In this document: piece by piece, positions 17,297 through 26,342 of the stretch
Layout: each line of letters starts with the position of its first letter
Numbering within the stretch: the first letter of the stretch is position 1
Origin: Deltaproteobacteria bacterium
GTDB taxonomy: Bacteria > Desulfobacterota > DSM-4660 > Desulfatiglandales > HGW-15
Assembly: GCA_016930795.1 (NCBI GenBank)
Contig: JAFGFY010000157.1
Location: 1-45,760 of the forward strand
Direction of reading: 5' to 3'
DNA length: 45,760 bases
The notes under the pieces: model-generated
Seen by the model: the letters and a program-made list of their open reading frames with translations, nothing else
Database searches by the model: none
What the model was told of the DNA's origin: nothing
Position numbers and translations under genes: made by a program

Positions 17297-20098
17297 ATGG
17301 CCAAAGCCGTTATCGCATATGATAAGGACCTTCCCGATATTCCCGGGCGCCTGCCGTGGTTGAGGCCCGACGCCCACCTTGTCAAAGACGCTACCGCTGA
17401 AACCGGCTGGCGTGTCAAACCCGGTCGTCGGGAAAGCAGCCTTTTGCTGGTGCCCAAGATTCGCATAAATGTGGATGCCTGGCGGAAACAGGGATATCCC
17501 GGAGCCTCCGAGGTGACCCGGCGGCTTCTCGAATATTGGTTCGAAGAAGATCATGACGTGCCAGGCTTCGGCACGCCTTTTCGCTACTACTTCTGTCAGC
17601 GCGAAGCCATGGAAACGCTGGCCTGGCTAGTTGAGATAGCAGGTAAAAGAGATACCAGGGATCTGATCCAATCCTACGCCGAGGTGTATAAAAAAGACCT
17701 CTTTTCCGACAACATCGTTTTTCAGACCACCATGGACGGCCGGCGCCAGATCGTCCGCTATGTGCCGGAGTTGGACAAAGAGGGGACGCAGGACCTTCCT
17801 CCCGACAACCTTGGCCGCTTTGCCTTCAAGATGGCCACCGGATCTGGCAAGACCTGGGTGATGGCCATGGCTATAGTCTGGTCTCACTTCCATCGGAAAA
17901 TGGTTCATAGCTCAGCCCTTTCCACCAACTTTCTTGTGGTTGCGCCTAACGTGATCGTCTACCAGCGCCTGGAAAAGGATTTCGGCGCCAACAGGGTTTT
18001 TTATCAGATCCCCTTGATCCCACCGGAGTGGCGCGGCATGTTCAGCCAGAAGGTCATCCTGCGCGGAGAGGCCACCGAGCCTGATCCTTCGGGCAACCTT
18101 TTTTTGACCAACATTCACCAGCTCTACGAATCCCGCGATCAGGCCTGGACGCCTCAGAACGCTGTGGAAACCCTGCTCGGCAAAAAGCCTGCCAAGGACC
18201 TGGCCTCCTCCGGCCAGCGATCAATGCTTGAGCGGGTCAAATCGCTTATGGATCTGGTTGTTCTTAACGACGAGGCCCATCACGTCCACGATGAGGACCT
18301 GGCCTGGAGCCAGTCCCTTTTGGCCATCCATCGCGCCCTGCCTCAGGGACTGTCCCTCTGGCTCGATTTTTCCGCTACCCCCAAGGACCAGAACGGCATG
18401 TATTACCCATGGACCGTTTGCGACTATCCCCTGGCCCAGGCCGTGGAGGACCGCATAGTCAAGGCGCCTTTGATTGTTACCAAAGAAGACGATCCCAAAC
18501 AGCCTACCCTGGACCCGGACCAGATCACCAAGGAAAACGTTGCCGAAAAATACGGTTATTGGCTGCGGGCTGCTGTGCAGCGCTGGCGGGAACACTATAA
18601 AGTCTATAAAAAACTCGGCCAAAGGCCGGTGCTGTTCATTATGGCCGAAAAAAATGTCTATGCCGATGCTCTGGGTGAATATCTTTGGAAAACCAAGGAG
18701 TTCGGTCTGCGTGAGTCCGAGGTTCTGGTGATCCATACCGACAGCGCAGGCGAGATAACCAAAAAGGACCTGGAAAAGGCCCGCGAGGCGGCCCGGGACA
18801 TCGACAAGGCCGACAGCCGCATCAAGGCTATCGTCAGCGTCATGATGCTGCGGGAAGGCTGGGACGTTCGCAACGTTTCGGTGGTCCTGGGCCTGCGCCC
18901 CTTTACCGCCAAGGCCGAGATCCTGCCCGAACAGGTCATCGGCCGGGGTCTGCGCCTGATGACCCAAATCGGGCCGGACAAAACCCAGACCCTCGAGGTA
19001 CTGGGTACCCGCAACCTGCTCAAAGTTGTTCGCGACCAGCTTGAAGCCGAAGGCGTGGGTGTGGCCACTGCCAAGACTGATCCACCCAGGCCGGTGATCA
19101 TCGAGCCGGTCCAGGAGCGCCTGGAATACGATATCAACGTACCCATAACTAAGCCGAGGTTGGTTCATGATGTTCGCAAGATCGCAGAGTTGAACATCGA
19201 AACCCTGGAAGCCATATACGAACAAGAAGAGCTGGCTGAGCCGTTCCGGCTCAGCCTGTTGAAATTTAAGTTCGCCACCACCCAAACTGAGGTGCACCAG
19301 GCAGACATCGGCGCCGGAGAGCTACCGCAAGGCCATGAGTTGATCTCCTCTATCACAAACAAAGTCATCGACCGCGCCAAGCTGCCCAACCGTTTTGCCG
19401 AACTATATCCCATTGTTCGAGACTATATGGCTAAACGCTGTTTTGGCCAGATCGTGGATCTGGAGGGGGAAGTGCTACGTTCGCACTTGGCACGACTTGA
19501 ACTCCAAGAGGGGATCGCCAAGTACCTGGCGCGGAAAATCGCCGAGCTGACCCTCGAACGCCGCGCCATCGAGTTCGACAAGGCGGACTTCACGCTTTCC
19601 CAAACCAAACCCTTTAGCTGGCGGCGGAACCTTCCACCCCTATCAGCCGATAAAACGGTCTTCAACTACGTAGCCACCTACAACGATTTTGAACGCAGTT
19701 TCGCCGAGTTCCTTGATCGCCGGGCGGAAGACGTGTTACGTTTTGCTTCTCTCGGCACCACCGAACAGGGCGAGTCGGGAACCCAGTTCCGGGTAGATTA
19801 CATAAAGCCCAGCGGCGCCATTGGTTTTTACCACCCGGATTGGGTGGTCGTTCAACACACGAATGATGGAGAGGTGAACTGGATCATCGAAACCAAGGGC
19901 CGCGTCTGGGAAGGCACCCGCGCAAAAGACGATGCCATACGCTCCTGGTGTCGACGCGTTTCCGAAGAGACAGGTGTTCAGTGGCGCTATACGCGTATCA
20001 ACCAAAAAGATGTAGACTTATCCAAAGCGAGTTCACTTGCCGGTTTGATGGCCACCGTACAAAAACAAGTCCCATCGATCTTGTATCCCGAGGATTGA
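17297..20098 (+). CDS. res: Type III-like restriction subunit (Res), SF2 helicase-endonuclease
   Basis: ATP-dependent DNA translocase and endonuclease of 933 residues, expected to act with Mod. SF2 motifs: Walker A ATGSGKTWVM (about 180), DEAH-type NDEAHH (about 322), SATPKD (about 358), REGWDVRNVS (about 518) and the arginine-finger motif QVIGRGLRLM (about 546). The C-terminal PD-(D/E)XK nuclease shows HPDWVV (about 847) and IIETKGRVWEG (about 863). The length fits type III Res. The ATG starts 2 bp after the mod stop, so translation is surely coupled. It ends the cassette; a weak 6-bp stem follows at 20145. Confidence 0.93.
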   Translation: MAKAVIAYDKDLPDIPGRLPWLRPDAHLVKDATAETGWRVKPGRRESSLLLVPKIRINVDAWRKQGYPGASEVTRRLLEYWFEEDHDVPGFGTPFRYYFCQREAMETLAWLVEIAGKRDTRDLIQSYAEVYKKDLFSDNIVFQTTMDGRRQIVRYVPELDKEGTQDLPPDNLGRFAFKMATGSGKTWVMAMAIVWSHFHRKMVHSSALSTNFLVVAPNVIVYQRLEKDFGANRVFYQIPLIPPEWRGMFSQKVILRGEATEPDPSGNLFLTNIHQLYESRDQAWTPQNAVETLLGKKPAKDLASSGQRSMLERVKSLMDLVVLNDEAHHVHDEDLAWSQSLLAIHRALPQGLSLWLDFSATPKDQNGMYYPWTVCDYPLAQAVEDRIVKAPLIVTKEDDPKQPTLDPDQITKENVAEKYGYWLRAAVQRWREHYKVYKKLGQRPVLFIMAEKNVYADALGEYLWKTKEFGLRESEVLVIHTDSAGEITKKDLEKAREAARDIDKADSRIKAIVSVMMLREGWDVRNVSVVLGLRPFTAKAEILPEQVIGRGLRLMTQIGPDKTQTLEVLGTRNLLKVVRDQLEAEGVGVATAKTDPPRPVIIEPVQERLEYDINVPITKPRLVHDVRKIAELNIETLEAIYEQEELAEPFRLSLLKFKFATTQTEVHQADIGAGELPQGHELISSITNKVIDRAKLPNRFAELYPIVRDYMAKRCFGQIVDLEGEVLRSHLARLELQEGIAKYLARKIAELTLERRAIEFDKADFTLSQTKPFSWRRNLPPLSADKTVFNYVATYNDFERSFAEFLDRRAEDVLRFASLGTTEQGESGTQFRVDYIKPSGAIGFYHPDWVVVQHTNDGEVNWIIETKGRVWEGTRAKDDAIRSWCRRVSEETGVQWRYTRINQKDVDLSKASSLAGLMATVQKQVPSILYPED

Positions 20099-20503
20099 AA
20101 TGGCAAGAGGGATGGTATTAAATTTCTGCATTAAAACGTAGCTTCCAAAACGGCTTTTGGATATCTCATATAAATCACGGCCTAATCCAATCCTTTGATA
20201 GGAGAATAATATGCCGCAAAACCATAACTTCTAACATCTGCGATATGTTGAGAATATCGAAGTGAAGATTCAAATGTCAAAACCCGCGATATGTCTGACA
20301 TCATGCGATGCAACTGCCCGAATGTTGGCCTTTCATTCGTTTTGGGTGGGTTTTTGTCGAGGTTAAGAAAATGAAGGATTTGAACTGATTGACAGCACAA
20401 ACATGATCTGCACATAGATGATCACGTCGTAACAGGCCTGGATTACGGGGGGGATATCCCTTGTCTCTAAGGGAAAGCCCCCTGTCATGCGGTGAAAGTG
20501 TCT
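20099..20503. other. Gene-poor right flank of the accessory island
   Basis: About 405 bp between res and the convergent serA-like gene. CCAAAA, CGGC, TTTTGG at 20145-20160 is a weak hairpin that might end the res transcript. CCCTT, six bases, AAGGG near 20457 is another short stem that could serve the minus-strand gene. A 77-codon minus frame (20182-20415) is open but unlike anything I recognise. I see no IS or tRNA. Confidence 0.5.
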
Positions 20504-21448
20504 CTAATCCTTGTTGAGCGCGAATCTGGCCTCCCCCTTGAGTAGATAATCCCGCACCTGTTCAGCGGCGGCCCTTGCCACATTGACCTGGGCCTCCTTC
20601 GTAGAGGCCCCGATATGGGGGGTGCAGATGAAATTGTCGCATTCCAGAAGGGAACAGCTGCCCGGGGGCTCTTTCGCAAAGACATCCAGGGCCGCGCCGG
20701 CAATCTTCTTTGACTGAAGGGCCTGGACCAGCGCATCCTCATCAATGATGCCCCCCCTTGCCGCACAGATGATGTATGCCCCGTCCTTCATCTTGGCAAT
20801 TGCCTTGGCATTGATGAGATTCGCTGTTTCATCCGTCTTGGGGATGTGAAGACTGATGTAATCCGCCTTGGGCCATACCAGATCCAGCTCTTCAAAGAGT
20901 TGAATGCCCATATCCCGGGCAACAGCCCTTTCGATATAGGGGTCATAGGCGATCACACTCATTCCCAGGGCCTGTGCCAGCCGGGCGACGATTGAACCGA
21001 TATTTCCGATTCCGATTAAGGCCAGTGTCTTTCCCTTGATTTCAGTCCCCATGAGGGCCTTTTTTTCCCACTGGCACGCCTTCAGACTCTCGGTTCCTCT
21101 CGGTATGTGACGACTAAGGGCTATCATGAGGCCGATGGTCAACTCCGCCACCGCGTTTGAGTTTTGTCCGGGGGTGTTCATCACGATGACCCCCTTTTCG
21201 GTTGCAGTTGGAATATGTATGTTATCCACGCCTGTCCCTGCCCGGGCAATGGCCTTCAGCTTTGAAGCTGCTTCAAGAATTTCAGGGGTGACTTTTGTGG
21301 CGGAACGGACAAGTAGTCCCTCATAGTCCCCGATCATACCCCTCAATTTTTCCGGATCAAGTCCTGTGTGAACATCCACATCAAGTCCCGCCTCTTTTAA
21401 TACGTCAACGGCGACATTCGACATGACATCTGAGATTAGGACCTTCAT
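20504..21448 (-). CDS. serA: D-3-phosphoglycerate dehydrogenase-like enzyme, short form without ACT domain
   Basis: D-isomer-specific 2-hydroxyacid dehydrogenase of 314 residues, most like SerA, which takes 3-phosphoglycerate to 3-phosphohydroxypyruvate in serine synthesis. The Rossmann motif GIGNIGSIVARLAQALG lies near residues 147-163. Catalytic Arg, Glu and His are in CAARGGIIDE, AKEPPGS and CTPHIGAST. The N-terminal RAGTGVDNIHI is SerA-like. No C-terminal ACT domain is present, so serine feedback of the E. coli type is not expected. The track starts at 21523, but the ATG at 21448 has GGGAGGAG immediately upstream and fits the family N-terminus. Hydroxypyruvate reductase is an alternative; substrate choice is inferred. 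Confidence 0.85.
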   Translation of the reverse strand: MKVLISDVMSNVAVDVLKEAGLDVDVHTGLDPEKLRGMIGDYEGLLVRSATKVTPEILEAASKLKAIARAGTGVDNIHIPTATEKGVIVMNTPGQNSNAVAELTIGLMIALSRHIPRGTESLKACQWEKKALMGTEIKGKTLALIGIGNIGSIVARLAQALGMSVIAYDPYIERAVARDMGIQLFEELDLVWPKADYISLHIPKTDETANLINAKAIAKMKDGAYIICAARGGIIDEDALVQALQSKKIAGAALDVFAKEPPGSCSLLECDNFICTPHIGASTKEAQVNVARAAAEQVRDYLLKGEARFALNKD

Positions 21449-21690
21449 ATACTCCTCCCTCTTGTTTGGTTTGTAACGGTTTGAACTTGTTGTAAAACTG
21501 GATTTATCAGAATGATTTAGCAAATGGCGGGCGCATACATCTGTTCCTTCCAGTAATAGATTACGTGCCTCTCTTTTCCATCACACGCGGATGCGATAGA
21601 AATGCAAATTTTGGTGTCGGAGTATAGGGAATTTAGTTTGGGGTGTCTAGGGGAATTTATCCTTATCCTGTTTTGATGGTTTATTCCATT

Positions 21691-22674
21691 TTACTTCCCT
21701 TTTCGAATGTAGATATTACCGTCAACCGTTGAGATCAGGATGTCAGCGCCGCCCCCGTTGATCTTTCCGGTGACGGTATTCCCGAACATTCCTGTCAGAC
21801 CGTTTCTCCATCCTCTATTCCTGTCCGCGTCAATCTCTTTTACATGTATTATATCCATGTCGAAATCCGTGTATATTTCGCCATCAACATTTTTGGCCGA
21901 GATGGTTGCCTGGGTGTCCGCCGGAAATGTCACATCGATATCTCCATCAATCGTGCTGAATGCCATGGGTTCCTTTTTAGTTAATTTTTTGAAAACAATC
22001 AATAAATCACCGTCGATGGAATGGGCTACCACCTCACCCGAAATATGGTTGAGGGTTATGTCTCCTTCCCTTGTATTGACCTCGATTTCACCCGAGACGT
22101 TACTGATGGTGATATCCCCACCAGACATACCGCCGAAGGGACCAAATGAAGAGATGACATTTTCAAGAATGCCGCCAATATTCTCAAAAACCATGTCAAT
22201 GTATGAATCCGGAGCCATGGGATCAAGTTGCCCATCCGGCGGTACCGGAGGCGCTACTCTTGCTGCTGGTCTAGCCGCACCACCACCGAATTGCAGGGAT
22301 GTACTGAAAGGAACCCTGATGAACAAATCAGACGTATCCCTCATGGACCGCGTGATCACGACGGCATTCTCTTCCTCCGAAGAGGATATGCTCAGGCCAA
22401 AACCGGAAATGCGCTTCATCCCCTTGGCCTTTTCATCTTCCGGGGGATTCTGAGCGTTTTTGATTGATGAATTTGCTTCAATAATGACACCTTGGCCGTC
22501 ATACCCTTCAACGATGATATCTCCTTCACCCGAGATAATCCTCAGAAGCCCCGGCTTTGACGGTTTGGGAAAATCTACTTCTTCACGATTACTATATGTC
22601 GTGTCTGCTCCGACAGATAAAGAGAATATTCCGAGGAATAGAGTAAACGTCATTTGCCTGATAAACGTCTTCAT
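21691..22674 (-). CDS. Exported DUF4097-type beta-repeat protein
   Basis: A 327-residue exported protein. Residues 1-23 form a signal peptide (basic MKTFIRQ, hydrophobic core, SVGAD cleavage region). The mature part has repeating strand-turn units such as GDITISNVSGEIEVNTREG and GDIDVTFPAD, the right-handed beta-helix-like pattern of DUF4097 putative adhesins. A Pro-Pro-rich loop (VAPPVPPDG) lies near residue 140. AAGGAG precedes the ATG at 8 nt. It follows the sigma / anti-sigma pair with 19 bp to the anti-sigma stop, so it is probably part of that operon and target regulon. The biochemical role is unknown. Confidence 0.8.
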   Translation of the reverse strand: MKTFIRQMTFTLFLGIFSLSVGADTTYSNREEVDFPKPSKPGLLRIISGEGDIIVEGYDGQGVIIEANSSIKNAQNPPEDEKAKGMKRISGFGLSISSSEEENAVVITRSMRDTSDLFIRVPFSTSLQFGGGAARPAARVAPPVPPDGQLDPMAPDSYIDMVFENIGGILENVISSFGPFGGMSGGDITISNVSGEIEVNTREGDITLNHISGEVVAHSIDGDLLIVFKKLTKKEPMAFSTIDGDIDVTFPADTQATISAKNVDGEIYTDFDMDIIHVKEIDADRNRGWRNGLTGMFGNTVTGKINGGGADILISTVDGNIYIRKGK

Positions 22675-22693
22675 GATTCATGCTCCTTTCTCT

Positions 22694-23509
22694 TTAATAA
22701 ATGGTGTCTAGCCCCATCTTCGCACGTTTTTTGACCGGTTCAATACTTCGAGGGTTTTCCGCGATGATCTTGAAGGCATCAACCGCCCGTTTCTCCCGAA
22801 GTCTCACCAAAGTGTCTATCAACGATATTTGGACCAAAGGTGATGTTTGGCGCGGCAGGGATGCGACAAGATCCGTCCTCACGTCCGATGAATCGGAGAA
22901 TCTTTGTAATGCGTCCACCGCCGCCAGGCGGACGCTGACGTTAGGGTCGGAATTGAGAGTCGTCACAAGTGCGGCCAGATATCTATCGTCAGGCTCGGGA
23001 ATGTCGCGGCTCATAAAGACCCCCCGTAGCCGATCGCTCGCGATGGGTTGATTCAGGAGTGAAAGCGTGACCAATTGGCGCATTTCCGTCATCTCCTTAT
23101 TAAGCCGTTCGAGTTCTCCTGTTGACCGGGATACCGTATTCACGCGAAGGCCGATTGTGAGACCGACAATCAAAAAGATAGCGGTTACGCAGAACTGAAA
23201 TACAGGCTGCCTTGGCCACCAGACTCGCAGCCTTTCATTGAGTCTTTCAAACATGGATGGTCTTTGAGGCGCATTTTCAACCCCGTGTTTATACGCCTCC
23301 AGCATGGTATAGAATCGTGTTCGAATGGCAGGACCCGGTTCTTCTTCGGACAAGCCCTCCATTTTTGACCAGACAAGGGCCAGGGCGTCGATTTCCCGTC
23401 TACAATCGGCACAGCTCAAAGTATGCTCATCAATCCGAGATTTCACCTGCTGGTCCAGGGTTTCAGAGAGATAATCCGGTATAAGGACTCTAATTTCTTC
23501 GCATTTCAT
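22694..23509 (-). CDS. Membrane anti-sigma factor: zf-HC2 + TM segment + HEAT-like repeats
   Basis: Probable anti-sigma factor for the adjacent ECF sigma. The N-terminal zinc finger shows HTLSCADCRREI (HX3CX2C) near residues 29-40 in a cytoplasmic domain. One membrane helix, FCVTAIFLIVGLTIGLRV, lies near residue 105. The C-terminal half has helical repeats of HEAT type (DPNVSVRLAAVDALQRFSD and SPLVQISLIDTLVRL), predicted to be periplasmic and possibly a sensory or scaffold part. The track start (GTG, 23521) adds four residues; I prefer the ATG at 23509. It overlaps the sigma gene by 20 bp in another frame, indicating coupled translation. The HEAT fusion is unusual compared with classic RseA-type anti-sigmas. 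Confidence 0.8.
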   Translation of the reverse strand: MKCEEIRVLIPDYLSETLDQQVKSRIDEHTLSCADCRREIDALALVWSKMEGLSEEEPGPAIRTRFYTMLEAYKHGVENAPQRPSMFERLNERLRVWWPRQPVFQFCVTAIFLIVGLTIGLRVNTVSRSTGELERLNKEMTEMRQLVTLSLLNQPIASDRLRGVFMSRDIPEPDDRYLAALVTTLNSDPNVSVRLAAVDALQRFSDSSDVRTDLVASLPRQTSPLVQISLIDTLVRLREKRAVDAFKIIAENPRSIEPVKKRAKMGLDTIY

Positions 23510-24056
23510 AGCTCTTCTCACCTGCTAATCTAAAGTACCTTTCAGCCAAGTCTTTCATGGCCCGGTAGATTCTGACTTTTACAGCTCCTACGGTACACCC
23601 CAAGACCTCCCCGATTTCCCTATAGGGCATGTGATTGAAACGGCTCATGAGAATCACCTCCCGTCTATCTTCCGGAAGCTCAGCCATGGCTTTCCGCAAC
23701 AGAATAATATCGTCCATATTCTCGTATTCCTCTCCCGGATCAGGGACATTACTGGTGAGGGTATCGGGTTCTTCCATGAATTCAGACTGATCGTTGTGTT
23801 CTTTGTAATAGTCGATACGGGTGTGTCTGGCGATTGTATACATCCAGGCCGAGAAACTCCCTTCATCTTTGTAAGTGTGTCTGTACTTAAGAATACGGAG
23901 AAAGACATCCACAACAAGATCCTCGCTGGTCTGCCGACTTCCTGTTTGGTGCAGAAAAAAGTTATAGAGCCGTTTGTGGTGCGCCTCAAACAGCTTCCCC
24001 AACTTTTCAGTCTCCCCGTCGCGAACGGAAATCATCAACTGATGATCGTCAGACAC
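23490..24056 (-). CDS. ECF-type RNA polymerase sigma factor
   Basis: Alternative sigma factor of 188-190 residues with the two ECF regions only. Region 2 is seen in LYNFFLHQTGSRQTSEDLVVDVFLRI (helices binding core and -10) and SAWMYTIARHTRIDYYK. Region 4 is LPEDRREVILMSRFNHMPYREIGEVLG followed by GAVKVRIYRAMKDL, the helix-turn-helix for the -35 element. There is no region 1 or 3. The track opens at GTG 24062; a second in-frame GTG at 24056 has AGGAG 5 nt upstream and is the better start. Together with the overlapping zinc-finger anti-sigma gene and the DUF4097 gene it forms an envelope-type signalling operon. A TGTAACC-type candidate promoter upstream suggests autoregulation. Confidence 0.9.
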   Translation of the reverse strand: MSDDHQLMISVRDGETEKLGKLFEAHHKRLYNFFLHQTGSRQTSEDLVVDVFLRILKYRHTYKDEGSFSAWMYTIARHTRIDYYKEHNDQSEFMEEPDTLTSNVPDPGEEYENMDDIILLRKAMAELPEDRREVILMSRFNHMPYREIGEVLGCTVGAVKVRIYRAMKDLAERYFRLAGEKSYEMRRN

Positions 24057-24088
24057 ATCCACTCCTCGTTCACTTCTCTCAATTTATA

Positions 24089-24116
24089 ATAACTGGGTTT
24101 CCCCAAAAAGGTTACA
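24089..24116 (-). promoter_or_regulatory. Candidate ECF-dependent promoter of the sigma operon
   Basis: On the minus strand TGTAACCTTTTT lies about 50 nt upstream of the sigma start. It resembles the AAC-containing, T-rich -35 box common to ECF promoters. AGTTAT or the following TATTAT could be the -10, but the usual CGTC/CGTA is missing. The call rests on -35 similarity only. Confidence 0.35.
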
Positions 24117-24284
24117 GGAAAATGAAACAAATGGGGGAATAGTCAAAGTAAATATCAGAAGAATGGTTCGATTTGCCCGCGTTCTCAGTTTTCCCCTGAC
24201 TTATGATTGCGTGATGTGATATGAACACTTGGTGTAGTGATAATCTATAGGGAGGAATCATTTCGCGGCAAGGACCTCATACTT

Positions 24285-25322
24285 ATGTTCAATAAGACAG
24301 ATTTTATTCCATTTTCAGGTATTCTTTGCCAGGAACGGGCTGTAGAATTCCTGAGACGCGTCATTTCAAGAGGAAAAATCCCTCACGCCTATCTGTTCGC
24401 GGGCATTCCGGGCATTGGAAAGACCACAGCAGCCTTGGCCTTAACCGGGGCCATTAACTGCCAGCAACAGATAGAAGGAGAAGGGTGCGCCCAATGTCCA
24501 TCATGCCGTCAGATCGCCAGCGGGAATTTCCCGGATCTGCATATGATCGAGCCGGATGGGCAAAACATCAAAATAGAGCAGATAAGAGAACTAAACCGAA
24601 TCCTGGGCTTTAAACCCCTTTCCGGAAAATACCGGGTGAGTATTATCCGCCAGGCCGAAACGATGACCGAGGAGGCTGCCAATTCTCTTCTGAAAATCCT
24701 GGAAGAGCCTCCCCAGAACAATATCCTGATCTTGAATGTAACCGAGCCGCAGGCCCTATTCCCCACGATTGTTTCCAGATGTCAGAAGATCTTGTTTCGG
24801 CCCATTCCTGTTCAAGCTATAGCAGACTGGCTCATCGTTCAGCAGGCCATGGAGAAAGAAGAGGCTACAGCCTTGGCCAGAATCTCTGAGGGGAGCCTTG
24901 GGCGGGCAATCCGAATGTGTGACGAAGGTTTTTTCGAAATGAGAGAAGAATTCCTCTCTGATCTCATGCAACTGCCGAATCTAACTTTAGAACAGACCCT
25001 GGATAAGGCCCTGCAATATGCAAGAAAGGATAAAAAGGGAGCGGGAGAAACAGGGAATACCGGGGCGAATCTATTTGAATTGCTTAGTATATGGAAATCC
25101 TGGTATCGAGATTTACTCTTTGTGAAGTTGAAATGCCCGTCCCATTTACTCATCAACGTTGATTTTTCTCGGAAGTTGCAAAATATATCCAGACACACTA
25201 ATATAGAAAGTTTGATGGAAAGCTTTTTCATTTTGGATCAATCACAAAGGGACCTCCTCCAAAACCGAAATCTGGACCTTCTGATAGAGAATGCATTTCT
25301 ATCCTTGAGAAGGCTTGCCTGA
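24285..25322 (+). CDS. holB: DNA polymerase III subunit delta'
   Basis: Clamp-loader subunit of the replicative polymerase, AAA+ family. The P-loop GIPGIGKTTAALAL lies near residue 38, followed by a zinc module CXnCX2CX2C (ending CAQCPSC near 67-75), and the SRC sensor motif TIVSRCQKILF near 164. Length is 345 residues from the preferred ATG. The track start (GTG 24237) lacks an SD; the ATG at 24285 has AAGGA about 10 nt upstream and aligns with the usual N-terminus (FSGILCQERAVEFLRR). It is followed by psp1 and metG in the common bacterial order, but without tmk in front. Confidence 0.92.
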   Translation: MFNKTDFIPFSGILCQERAVEFLRRVISRGKIPHAYLFAGIPGIGKTTAALALTGAINCQQQIEGEGCAQCPSCRQIASGNFPDLHMIEPDGQNIKIEQIRELNRILGFKPLSGKYRVSIIRQAETMTEEAANSLLKILEEPPQNNILILNVTEPQALFPTIVSRCQKILFRPIPVQAIADWLIVQQAMEKEEATALARISEGSLGRAIRMCDEGFFEMREEFLSDLMQLPNLTLEQTLDKALQYARKDKKGAGETGNTGANLFELLSIWKSWYRDLLFVKLKCPSHLLINVDFSRKLQNISRHTNIESLMESFFILDQSQRDLLQNRNLDLLIENAFLSLRRLA

Positions 25323-25349
25323 GTTGGTATGTAGAGGTGAAAACACTCA

Positions 25350-26279
25350 ATGACTAAAAGAGTACGTGTAAGGCTTACAGAATATGGAAAGATCCAGGAA
25401 TTTGATTCCGGCAATTTCGTCCTCAATAAGGGGCAGAAAGTCCTGGTTGAGACGGAGCAAGGTTTGGCATTGGGTATTGTCTGCGATGCCCCCAGGAGTC
25501 AGGAAGAGGGTCTTCCCATAAAGCCGGCAAATAAGGTGTATCGCTTGGCCAGTCAGAAGGATATCGGAAAATTCGAGAAAAAAGGCCAAGTCGAGAAAGA
25601 TGTTTACACCTTCTGTGGCGAAAGGATCAAGGAAAGGTCTTTATCCATGAGCCTGGTCGCTGTGGATCGTCACTATGACGGCAGCAAGATCATCGTCTAC
25701 TTTACTGCGGATCAGCGGGTTGATTTCAGGGAGTTGGTCCGAGACCTTGTCCAGAAATATCGCACAAGGGTGGAAATGAGACAGATTGGCGCCCGCCATC
25801 AGGCTAAGATGTTTGGAGGGTTGGGTATATGCGGACGGCCACTCTGTTGTTCTTCTTTCCTAAACACTTTCGCTCCGGTCTCCATTAAAATGGCTAAAAC
25901 CCAGAGCCTGTCCCTTAACCCGGCCAAGATATCCGGGATGTGTGGAAGACTGATGTGCTGTCTAACCTATGAACACGACTTCTATGAGAAAGCGACCCAG
26001 AATATCCCAAAGAACGGCAAGGCTGTATCCACGGCCCATGGAAAGGGCAAGGTCGTCCGTCAGAACGTATTGAGGGAGACACTGACCGTTGCGCTGGAAT
26101 CAGGTGAGGAGATGGAAATTCTCCAGCAAGAAGTCCTTGAGAATAGAGATAGTCATAATCAAAACAGCGATAATAATAAAAAAATCGATGAACAAGGTGA
26201 CAATAACATAAAAAGCGATAAACAAGCAAATAATGGGCAAAATAGAAACATAAAAGAGAATAATAAACAGAAACAATAA
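25350..26279 (+). CDS. PSP1-domain protein (YaaT/RicT family) with Asn/Lys-rich tail
   Basis: A 309-residue PSP1 C-terminal-domain protein. In Bacillus the homologue (YaaT/RicT) belongs to the RicAFT complex, which carries Fe-S clusters and affects RNA processing. The core is intact: the cysteine-rich GGLGICGRPLCCSSFL near residue 158 and ISGMCGRLMCCLTYE near 194 are family hallmarks. The C-terminal 45 residues are low complexity, dominated by Asn, Lys, Asp and Gln, and encoded by very AT-rich DNA. They look disordered and are probably not part of the conserved fold. The gene begins 27 bp after holB and precedes metG, the usual holB-psp1-metG order. Confidence 0.88.
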   Translation: MTKRVRVRLTEYGKIQEFDSGNFVLNKGQKVLVETEQGLALGIVCDAPRSQEEGLPIKPANKVYRLASQKDIGKFEKKGQVEKDVYTFCGERIKERSLSMSLVAVDRHYDGSKIIVYFTADQRVDFRELVRDLVQKYRTRVEMRQIGARHQAKMFGGLGICGRPLCCSSFLNTFAPVSIKMAKTQSLSLNPAKISGMCGRLMCCLTYEHDFYEKATQNIPKNGKAVSTAHGKGKVVRQNVLRETLTVALESGEEMEILQQEVLENRDSHNQNSDNNKKIDEQGDNNIKSDKQANNGQNRNIKENNKQKQ

Positions 26280-26342
26280 AAAAAGAATAATCGAAATGTT
26301 GGCAATGAAAAAAGGTTGTAAAGAAAGGAAGAAACACTAGAG

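Noticed and set aside
18221-19297. 358-codon minus-strand ORF inside res
   Set aside because: Antisense shadow in GC-rich coding DNA; res motifs are on the plus strand.
9650-20160. Possible att direct repeats from CCAAAACGG-like sequences flanking the island
   Set aside because: The similar sequences are short, self-complementary stems (CAAAACGGTTTTG and CCAAAACGGCTTTTGG), so the likeness is probably coincidental.
20182-20415. 77-codon minus ORF in the right island flank
   Set aside because: No convincing SD, no family resemblance and a Cys-rich odd start; possibly a remnant but not supportable.
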